DNA from: SXOA01 sp046593355
GTDB lineage: Bacteria; Planctomycetota; Planctomycetia; Pirellulales; Pirellulaceae
Direction of reading: 5' to 3'
NCBI GenBank assembly: GCA_046593355.1
Contig: JBKJNY010000108.1
Location: 7,960-71,959 of the forward strand
DNA: 64,000 bases
Part shown: positions 8,436 to 14,538 of the stretch, one piece after another
How the letters are laid out: each line of letters starts with the position of its first letter
Position numbering within the stretch: the stretch's first letter is position 1
Position numbers and translations under genes: made by a program
The notes under the pieces: generated by a model
Seen by the model: the letters and a program-made list of their open reading frames with translations, nothing else
What the model was told of the DNA's origin: nothing
Database searches by the model: none

Positions 8436-8783
8436 ATGGACCGTAGGCGCTGGTTTGGCAGGCTGTTTTCCACGCTGATTGTGCCCCTGGCCTGGCCGGC
8501 CGCCAGGCTCCTGGCGCAAGATGCCCCGATGCAGGCGACGCTCGCCGAGCGGCTGAAGGCGGGGCTGCTCTGCCGCCGGCCCGAGGAGTTCATCTTGGTG
8601 TCGCGGGTGGCGGACAAGGTGGAAGCGGGGGAACTGCCGCAAGACATGGTCCTCAACGCGATGAAGTACGCCCTCAGGAAACGGCCCAAGTTCCCCTTCT
8701 TCTACTTCCAAGCCGTCATCTTCCGGCAAGCGGAGGCGCTCGGCGTGGATTTGGGAGACCCGGTGCCGCCGATCAATCCGTAG
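8436..8783 (+). CDS. Small exported protein of unknown function
   Basis: 115 residues from ATG 8436, preceded by GGGAGA at suitable distance. An upstream in-frame ATG at 8391 adds 15 residues without a signal. The N-terminus MDRRRWFGRLFSTLIVP is a signal peptide with twin Arg and ends near ARLLAQ. The mature part is helical and basic (NAMKYALRKRPKFPFFYFQAVIFRQAEALG). No family recognised. It is a single gene with no plausible operon partner. Confidence 0.65.
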   Translation: MDRRRWFGRLFSTLIVPLAWPAARLLAQDAPMQATLAERLKAGLLCRRPEEFILVSRVADKVEAGELPQDMVLNAMKYALRKRPKFPFFYFQAVIFRQAEALGVDLGDPVPPINP

Positions 8784-9047
8784 GCGGCACGAAAAGGTGA
8801 CGGGAGCCATTGTCATGCCTGCCTGAACTTCAATCAACGGTTCGTGACACCTTTCCTCTCCCCCGATTTTTCGGTCGGAGGCGTTTTCACCCCCCCTCCT
8901 CACAAGAGGGGATTCCGTGGCTTTGCCTCAAAACGCCCCGGTTGCCCCAAAACCTAATATGCACCTATAGACTAGCCTTTTGTGGACTACCAGCATTGCC
9001 AAGCGTAAGATTTGTCGTTAGACTCCTAAGTTCGACCCTGGACGACT
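8784..9047. other. Gene-free spacer before the AT-rich island
   Basis: About 265 nt with no supported ORF and no strong terminator. Base composition shifts visibly toward A/T from about 8960 onward, marking the edge of the next module. Confidence 0.5.
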
Positions 9048-9065
9048 TTGTGATTTTATTCACAA
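9048..9065. promoter_or_regulatory. Palindromic operator resembling a CRP/FNR-family site
   Basis: TTGTGA-TTTTAT-TCACAA: perfect 6-bp arms, containing the classic TGTGA-N6-TCACA pattern, 18 nt before the ATG at 9084. It could be a CRP/FNR-type site or the autoregulatory operator of the HicB-like protein encoded two genes downstream. Which protein binds it cannot be told from sequence. Confidence 0.5.
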
Positions 9066-9083
9066 TGCATCCTTTGGACCGTC

Positions 9084-9728
9084 ATGGCCGCAATACCGAC
9101 ACTATCGAAAGACTCGCTGCGGCAGGTCTATTTCTGTTCTTTCACTCCGATGAAGGACCGTCCTGAATTGAGGGCATGGTTCGAGGGACACGGAAAATCG
9201 CTCTTTGCCGTGGTGAACCAATCTGGTGAGCCGAACGTCTACTTGCGCCGGCTGGGAAACGTTGACCGTGATGATGACGGGCACTTTCACATTGAGGCGG
9301 CAGTCGAAGACGTTTTCAGGGGACGCAATCCAACCAGAATCGATTCGCAGCCAGACGACTTGTTTAGTAATTTTGGAATACTCGCCGCGAAAGAACTTGC
9401 CGGACGAATATTTGGAAAATACCATATTCGGATGGATTCGCCTGCCGCCAAGCGCATTGCAAAGGCATTGCTTGGGGCGTCAATAGACATCAGCGGCTAC
9501 TCACTAGCACTGAGTGGTGCAACCTTCGACGTAAGCGGCGACGGCCCCCTGTTTAGGGTGCGATGGTCGCTTCAAGAAGACACCGAGATTCTGGTTTTAG
9601 AGTTGCACCTAATTGACCTTCTCGAAATCGACGATCAGCTCTTGATAAACGCTGCTGGACTTTTGGATACAGCATTCAAGGCGCTTAGTAATCCTCACGA
9701 GATTTTCAAGAAAGCTCAAGATGCCTAA
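9084..9728 (+). CDS. Unknown protein, first gene of a three-gene HicAB-like module
   Basis: 214 residues, no signal peptide or membrane helix. Mixed alpha/beta with a repeated look (ALLGASIDISGYSLALSGATFDVSGDGPLFRVRW) and an acidic, hydrophobic helix (LLEIDDQLLINAAGLLDTAFKAL). No family recognised. It overlaps the next gene by 8 nt, which overlaps the third by 1 nt, so the three are one translational unit. Codons include many A/T-ending ones that neighbours avoid, suggesting acquisition. An alternative start is the ATG at 9150. Confidence 0.7.
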   Translation: MAAIPTLSKDSLRQVYFCSFTPMKDRPELRAWFEGHGKSLFAVVNQSGEPNVYLRRLGNVDRDDDGHFHIEAAVEDVFRGRNPTRIDSQPDDLFSNFGILAAKELAGRIFGKYHIRMDSPAAKRIAKALLGASIDISGYSLALSGATFDVSGDGPLFRVRWSLQEDTEILVLELHLIDLLEIDDQLLINAAGLLDTAFKALSNPHEIFKKAQDA

Positions 9729-10191
9729 GTTAGACGAAGACCTGTTCTCAATTGACTGGGTATCAGAACGCGATGCCACTGTCGAAAAAGACTGCCATCC
9801 ACCGCTGCGAACAAACCGCCTGCCATCAAACAAATCGCTGGAAGACGGCGTGCTTTTGCTTAGGGTGGCTGCGCTTGAGGACCGCTTTGATGAGCTAAAG
9901 CAGCTATTAAAAGATGGATGCGTTAGAACCTACATTGAGACGTTTGCACCGCAAGGAGTAGTAATCATAAAGCCAATTCCAGTATCTATTGTCTGCGACG
10001 ATGGGGTATTTATTGCGACTTTTTTTGACGGCAATGTCAACGCAAGCGGTGACACTTCGCTGGATGCGTTCGAAAGCCTCAAGGGTACACTCCTCGCAAC
10101 ATTCAGGTTTTTCTGCAAAAGAGAGGGCGAGCTAGGCAGGGAACCTAAGAGGCAACTAGCGGTGCTTCGTGATTTTATGCGGGAGCCTTAA
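9721..10191 (+). CDS. HicB-like protein (candidate antitoxin)
   Basis: 156 residues. The segment from about 80 to 132 (IKPIPVSIVCDDGVFIATF, then NASGDTSLDAFESLKGTLLATF) has the layout of the HicB fold: two strands, the ASGDT turn and the EALENLK-like helix. Upstream is a short amphipathic helix (LLLRVAALEDRFDELKQLL) that could oligomerise, and a tail ending GREPKRQLAVLRDFM. The next gene encodes a HicA-like small protein, starting on the last base of this stop codon. By analogy this would neutralise that protein, but order here is HicB-then-HicA and an extra gene precedes. Assigned by motif shape, not search. Confidence 0.55.
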   Translation: MPKLDEDLFSIDWVSERDATVEKDCHPPLRTNRLPSNKSLEDGVLLLRVAALEDRFDELKQLLKDGCVRTYIETFAPQGVVIIKPIPVSIVCDDGVFIATFFDGNVNASGDTSLDAFESLKGTLLATFRFFCKREGELGREPKRQLAVLRDFMREP

Positions 10192-10499
10192 TGGCAGGAA
10201 ACCCACTTACACTAGAAGTTGCCAGAAAAGTATTGAAAAAACTTGACGCGCAAGACGTGTCGGAGAAAGGCGATCCCCATCCCACGTTCGCAGTTTTCCA
10301 CAATGGCAAAATAGTCGCGACGACTGGGCTCCGTCGATCTTCAAAACGCGATATTCCAGTTCCCCACATCAAAAACGATCTACGCGCAAACGCTCGATTT
10401 CTCTTGGAAATGGCTAGTTGCACAAAATATCTAGCCGATTGGCTTCTGCTGGTGGGGCTTGTGGTTGAGGAAGAAGAGGGCAAAGAAAACAAGCAGTGA
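10191..10499 (+). CDS. HicA-like small protein (candidate mRNA-interferase toxin)
   Basis: 102 residues. Layout is helix (LTLEVARKVLKKLDA), strands around GDPHPTFAVFHNGKIVATTG, then DIPVPHIKNDLRANARFLLEM, reminiscent of the small dsRBD-like HicA fold in which a His in the first strand is catalytic (His30 is the candidate) and a VPVPxHK-like stretch precedes the last helix. The C-terminus is acidic and Lys-rich (EEEEGKENK). It overlaps the HicB-like gene by one base. Toxin function is inference from fold-like pattern and gene pairing. Confidence 0.5.
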   Translation: MAGNPLTLEVARKVLKKLDAQDVSEKGDPHPTFAVFHNGKIVATTGLRRSSKRDIPVPHIKNDLRANARFLLEMASCTKYLADWLLLVGLVVEEEEGKENKQ

Positions 10500-10571
10500 A
10501 CCCCACGCTGATATTGCGGTCTAGTTGGTTATGAAACGAAATTCTTTTTCTCTTGCTCCTAGCGTCTGCTA

Positions 10572-10643
10572 GGAGAACCGTCCCGCGCCTCGCAGGCGCG
10601 TGGGTTCGGCTACATTGGCAGGTGCTCGATTCACCTGTTCTCC
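10572..10643 (+). other. tRNA-like hairpin element (acceptor plus T-arm only)
   Basis: GGAGAAC (10572-10578) pairs perfectly with GTTCTCC (10637-10643). Immediately inside, AGGTG-CTCGATT-CACCT (10620-10636) forms a 5-bp stem with a 7-nt loop like a tRNA T-arm, and total length matches a class I tRNA. However, the middle folds as one GC-rich hairpin and no anticodon arm can be drawn, so it is not a functional tRNA. Confidence 0.35.
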
Positions 10644-10777
10644 ATTATGCCTTGGCGTTGCGCCGTTTGGCGGCGCTGGTAAGCGTCTTTCTCGCCCAAG
10701 CGGCCATTTTAAGGCCGTCCAGGTCCGCGGCATCAGGGCAATTTAGCAACAGGGCCAGACCCGCGTCAACCAAAAAG

Positions 10778-11008
10778 TAGAATGTCCCGAATGGCGTTAA
10801 GTTAAGCGTAACCTGATGAGGGGCATCGCCTTATCATCGCTAGCGTTTTGATGCTAGCCAGTATTGCCAATTGATGGCCCACGGTGATCCTCTATGATTG
10901 TCGAATCGGTGCATAGTGTCGCGCATTGCTAGCTATGTTCTGCTATCATGTGTAACTAATTGCTTATGAACAACTTACGCTTAACTTAGCGCCATTCTAG
11001 AATGTCCC
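10778..11008. mobile_element. 209-bp MITE with 23-bp terminal inverted repeats and 11-bp target duplication
   Basis: Terminal repeats at 10789-10811 and 10975-10997 are complementary at 22 of 23 positions (outer end GAATGGCG, inner end AAGCGTAA). The element is flanked on both sides by a perfect 11-bp direct repeat TAGAATGTCCC (10778-10788 and 10998-11008), as expected of a target-site duplication. The 163-nt interior has no ORF. An 11-bp duplication fits IS4-type elements (inference), so it is probably a non-autonomous derivative mobilised by an IS elsewhere. Confidence 0.88.
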
Positions 11009-11035
11009 CTTTTCCCTCCGCCTTTTCCCTCCGTC

Positions 11036-12091
11036 CTACATCGCAGCTTTCTTCAGTCGTGCGAGCCAGTCCTGCAAGTCTCGCGGCAGTTTGGTGCGAA
11101 AGGCGATCTGTTCTTCTGTGACGGGATGGACGAAGCCGAGGACGGCGGCGTGGAGGGCCTGGCGGGGAGCACCTGAAGCATCTGAATGCGGCTTTTCTCC
11201 CAGGGCGTGCGTGTACGTCTTTTCGCCGCAGAGCATGTGGCCGAGCTCGGAAAGGTGGATGCGGATCTGGTGCGTGCGGCCGGTTTCCAGGCGGCACTCG
11301 ATCAGGCTGTAGGTTCCTCCGCCGGCTGTGAAGGTCTCCAGGGGCTTGATGTGCGTGACTGCCTCCTGGGACTCGGGAGCTTCTTGGCCCAAGGGGGAGC
11401 TGCCGCGGAGGCCGTCCCCCCGGTCGCGGACGAGCCAGGTGCGCATGGTCCGGGCCTCGACGGCCCCCTGCACGACCGCGACATAGGCCCGCTCGATCTG
11501 GTGCTTGCTGAACAGGCGGACCAGCGCTTGCTCGGCCTGCGGAGTGCGGGCGAAGACCATCAGGCCGCTGGTATCCCGGTCCAGCCGATGGACGGCGCGG
11601 ACGCGGGGGAGCTTGGGCTGCGGCTGGCGTTTCTCCGGCCAGCCGGTTTGGCGGCGGGTGCGTGGGCCGGCCTGTTCGTCATCCGCCACGCGCAGCCCCA
11701 ACTTTTTGGCCAGCACGCGCGGCAGGGCTTCATCGAGCGTCGGCTGGAGCTGCTTGCGGCGGGCGGGCCAGCGCCGCTCTTCGGCGTGGCGCAGAGTCGT
11801 CATCCCCGCCGGCTTTTCCACGACCACTAGATGCTCATCGACGAACAGGAGCCGCACGTCGGCGGCAGTGGCCGGTCTGGCGAGCGGCTGCTCCCAGACC
11901 TTGACCACGTCTTTCGCCGTCAGCCGCCGCCCTTCATCCAGGCAGAGATTGCCGTTCACCTGCACATGCCGGCCGGCAATGAGCGATTTCACCTTCCCCC
12001 AAGGCTCGCCCGCCAGCAGTTTTTTGAGCGCGCCCGAGAGCGTGCCGCCGATGAGCTCGCCGCGGATGTGGTAGTTGCGAAAGGGGGGCAT
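11036..12091 (-). CDS. RluA-family RNA pseudouridine synthase with S4 domain
   Basis: 351 residues from ATG 12091; an in-frame start at 12130 adds 13 residues read from a GA-rich repeat and is less likely. An N-terminal S4 RNA-binding domain (LKKLLAGEPWGKVKSLIAGRHVQVNG) is followed by the catalytic domain with the RLDRDTSGLMVFARTP motif, whose Asp makes the covalent attack on uridine, and the conserved GRTHQIRIHL segment. An Arg/Pro/Gln-rich insertion of about 45 residues separates the FVDEHLVVVEKPAG strand from the active-site motif. It converts uridines in rRNA or tRNA; the exact site cannot be told. It follows the kinase gene on the same strand. Confidence 0.93.
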   Translation of the reverse strand: MPPFRNYHIRGELIGGTLSGALKKLLAGEPWGKVKSLIAGRHVQVNGNLCLDEGRRLTAKDVVKVWEQPLARPATAADVRLLFVDEHLVVVEKPAGMTTLRHAEERRWPARRKQLQPTLDEALPRVLAKKLGLRVADDEQAGPRTRRQTGWPEKRQPQPKLPRVRAVHRLDRDTSGLMVFARTPQAEQALVRLFSKHQIERAYVAVVQGAVEARTMRTWLVRDRGDGLRGSSPLGQEAPESQEAVTHIKPLETFTAGGGTYSLIECRLETGRTHQIRIHLSELGHMLCGEKTYTHALGEKPHSDASGAPRQALHAAVLGFVHPVTEEQIAFRTKLPRDLQDWLARLKKAAM

Positions 12092-12138
12092 GGGAGAGAA
12101 GGAGAGAAGGAGAGAATTAGCCCGCCGCATCGTTTACT

Positions 12139-13701
12139 TTATCTCCCCTTCTCTCGTTCTCCCCTTCTCTCGATCGCGAGCTCGATCTCGATCTCCCGGT
12201 TATCCACCGGCGCTCCCAGGAGATTCACCAGCGTCTCGCGCAGCTCTTTCACCTTGAGCGGCATCGAGACCAGCACCCGCTTGTCGGAGAGCCTGGCACC
12301 CTTGATGAGGTCGGACTGTTTGGGATCGACAAACAGGATGGCCGGGATTTTTTTCGTGGCATCGCTGGAGCCGAACTGATTGAAAGCTTCCAGGGCTTCG
12401 TCCGCCAGGGAAAGGGTGCTGAACAGCACGCAGTCGACCAGCTTGGTGTGGGCATCTTCAATCCGCGCGATGGCCCGAATCGGGTCGCTAAAGACGAGCA
12501 CGCGGTAGCCGTACTTTTTCAGTTTCTCGCGGAAGACGTCTTGCATCTCCAGGCGCGACTCGACAATCATCACGGTCCGCGCAGCTCCCTCGAGCTCCAC
12601 GGGTGCCTTCGCGGGGGCCAGGGGCACAACTTCTCCCGCGGCAGCGGCAGCACTGGCCGCTTCGGCCTCGGCGACTTCGCCCGCTTCGACGCGGGCCTGC
12701 ACCTTCTTGGCGTCCTCCAGCATTTCGGCGGGCGTGGAATAGCGCCTCTCCGGCGCCAGCTCAATCGACTTCTGCACGAAGGCCGCAATGGCCCGTGGGA
12801 CCGTCGGATCGACCTGCAAAATCGGCTTGATGTTCTGATAGCGGGACACGCTGAGCCGCTGGATGCGGTCCCGCGTTTCATACATGGCCGGATGGCCGCT
12901 GACGATCGTGTAGAGCATGCAGCCGACAAAGAACAAGTCGCTCCGCGGGTCGTTGTTGCGACAGCCGGACGCCCGCTCCAAGCCGGCGTAATCAATCGTG
13001 CGGGCGTTGGGGGAATCGTCGTCCTTGATGGTTTCGGTGGAGCGGATGGCGGCCAGGCCGAAGTCCACCAGCTTGGCCCGCCCCTTGGAAGTGATGAGCA
13101 CGTTGGAGAGCTTCAGGTCGCGGTGGCTCATCCCCTTTTCGGCGGCATAGACCAGGCCGGTGATGACGTCAATGATGATTCGCATCGACTCGGCGGGCGT
13201 CAGCTTCTTGCGGATCTTTATCATCTCGCGGAGGTTCCGCCCCTCGACAAATTCCATCACCAGGTAAGGCGCGTTCGTATTGGAGCTGACTTCATGTATC
13301 GGTACGATGTTGGGATGCCGCAGGCCGGATACGATCTGGCCCTCGCGGAGGAACTGCTCGGTCATGATGCCGTCGTCGCGGAACCGCTTGCGGAGAACCT
13401 TGACGGCCACCACCCGGCCGGTCTCCCGCTCCACCGCCCGGTAGACGCGGGCGAACGTACCCGTGCCGGCCAGATACAGCACCTTGAAATTGCCGTAGAA
13501 GTAGCCGCTCCGCTCCCCTTTGAATATCCGGTCAAGCTGGAAGTTGGTGAGTAGATCTCGGCGCATCAGCAGGCTGGTGAGCTGGTCGACGGTCACTTCC
13601 CGCGTGCCGAGCTCGCCCCACACCGCTTCCAACTGGCGCGAGTCGAGCAGGCCCGCATCGGTGATTTTCTGCCCCAGTGTTTCGGCGGTCATTTCGGACA
13701 T
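12139..13701 (-). CDS. Ser/Thr protein kinase with C-terminal degenerate receiver-like domain
   Basis: 520 residues. Kinase domain near residues 68-335: glycine loop GTGTFARVY, ATP Lys in VAVKVLRK, HRDLKLSNV catalytic loop and DFGLAAI. Before it is an N-terminal helical module (LGQKITDAGLLDSRQLEAVW) seen in planctomycete kinases. After an Ala-rich linker, residues about 375-505 form a receiver-like fold (TVMIVESRLEMQDVFREKLKKYGYRVLVFSD ... shown here in part; then ILFVDPK). The acidic pair is reduced to E and the phospho-Asp position reads VDCVLFSTL, so it should not be phosphorylated. No membrane helix, so probably cytosolic. Confidence 0.9.
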   Translation of the reverse strand: MSEMTAETLGQKITDAGLLDSRQLEAVWGELGTREVTVDQLTSLLMRRDLLTNFQLDRIFKGERSGYFYGNFKVLYLAGTGTFARVYRAVERETGRVVAVKVLRKRFRDDGIMTEQFLREGQIVSGLRHPNIVPIHEVSSNTNAPYLVMEFVEGRNLREMIKIRKKLTPAESMRIIIDVITGLVYAAEKGMSHRDLKLSNVLITSKGRAKLVDFGLAAIRSTETIKDDDSPNARTIDYAGLERASGCRNNDPRSDLFFVGCMLYTIVSGHPAMYETRDRIQRLSVSRYQNIKPILQVDPTVPRAIAAFVQKSIELAPERRYSTPAEMLEDAKKVQARVEAGEVAEAEAASAAAAAGEVVPLAPAKAPVELEGAARTVMIVESRLEMQDVFREKLKKYGYRVLVFSDPIRAIARIEDAHTKLVDCVLFSTLSLADEALEAFNQFGSSDATKKIPAILFVDPKQSDLIKGARLSDKRVLVSMPLKVKELRETLVNLLGAPVDNREIEIELAIERRGEREKGR

Positions 13702-13868
13702 GAGGCGTGCTCAATCTGCCGCGCGGCCAAGAGTCTCTGTACCGGCTGCCTGGCAAGTGGCTGAAACCTGTGCCAGCGGCCCCTTATTTATAGTATTCCA
13801 GCGGCGCGACGCCTGCAATGCGCGGGTGTCCGCTCCCTCTTCCCCGGGGAGAGGGGACGCCAGCCCAC

Positions 13869-13905
13869 AAAAAATGCTCTGCCCCAGGGCACCTTGGGGC
13901 AGAGC
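13869..13905 (-). terminator. Intrinsic terminator after the 13988-14275 gene
   Basis: An 11-bp perfect stem GCTCTGCCCCA/TGGGGCAGAGC (13876-13886 with 13895-13905) with an 8-nt loop, followed on the minus strand by T-rich sequence (A-run 13869-13874). It lies 80 nt past the stop of the small minus-strand gene and upstream of the kinase, separating their transcripts. Confidence 0.8.
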
Positions 13906-13987
13906 GATTGGTACAAGGAGTTCTGAAAAAACTCAGCTTGTAGGAGCAAATTGTTTGGTAATTGCCGCAGATTTATCTCTTCGCGGC

Positions 13988-14275
13988 CTACTCTCCCTGC
14001 AATTCGTCGCCGTGCTGGGGTTTGAGGGCGTCGCGCTCGCGGCGGGTGGCTTCCAGGTCGAACACCAGATATTTCATGTCCAGCCGCAGTTGGCTCAGGG
14101 CTTCCTGCACCAGGTTGAGGATGCGGCGGCGGCGGCGGGTGCTGTCGACCACGCGGAACATGAAGGGCTCCACCCGCGAACGGTGCTCGGCGGGGAGGGC
14201 GGCGATGGCACTGGCCAAATCGGCTACATCCTTGGGAAGTTCGTCAGTCTGGGTGGCGGTGGTGCTGGTGGACAT
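13988..14275 (-). CDS. Small Arg-rich helical protein, unknown
   Basis: 95 residues from ATG 14275. After a Thr-rich start (MSTSTTATQTDELPKDVADL) it is wholly helical with a strongly basic patch VVDSTRRRRRILNLVQEAL and a final charged helix (KYLVFDLEATRRERDALK). It may bind nucleic acid or form a coiled coil; that is inference. The in-frame extension up to 14383 has no support. It is monocistronic, with its own terminator at 13869-13905. Confidence 0.65.
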   Translation of the reverse strand: MSTSTTATQTDELPKDVADLASAIAALPAEHRSRVEPFMFRVVDSTRRRRRILNLVQEALSQLRLDMKYLVFDLEATRRERDALKPQHGDELQGE

Positions 14276-14538
14276 GCTCGCTGGCTCCGGGTGTGGTTCG
14301 TGTTGCTTACCGTCTAAAGCACCCGCTATGCCAAGGGTTGTGCTATCGCCTCGCTCATCCTTCGCAACTCTAAGAAGGTTCAACAGTTACGACAAGCACC
14401 CCGCTTCCGCTGGCCGAAAATGGCCTGGGCGAATTTACCACACTTGACCTCGCCGCTCATCGCAAATCCTGTTACAAGCCGATGTTACGTCGCGGGGGAG
14501 CCTCTTGAACCACTGTTGCCGTTTGTCAACGGGCCATC
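14276..14538. other. Divergent intergenic region
   Basis: Separates a minus-strand and a plus-strand gene, so it should hold both promoters. I see no clear -35/-10 pair, operator palindrome or RNA gene in these 263 nt. Confidence 0.4.

Noticed and set aside
10572..10643. Functional tRNA (including selenocysteine tRNA)
   Set aside because: No anticodon arm or D-loop can be drawn, positions 8-9 are CG, and it is too short for tRNA-Sec.
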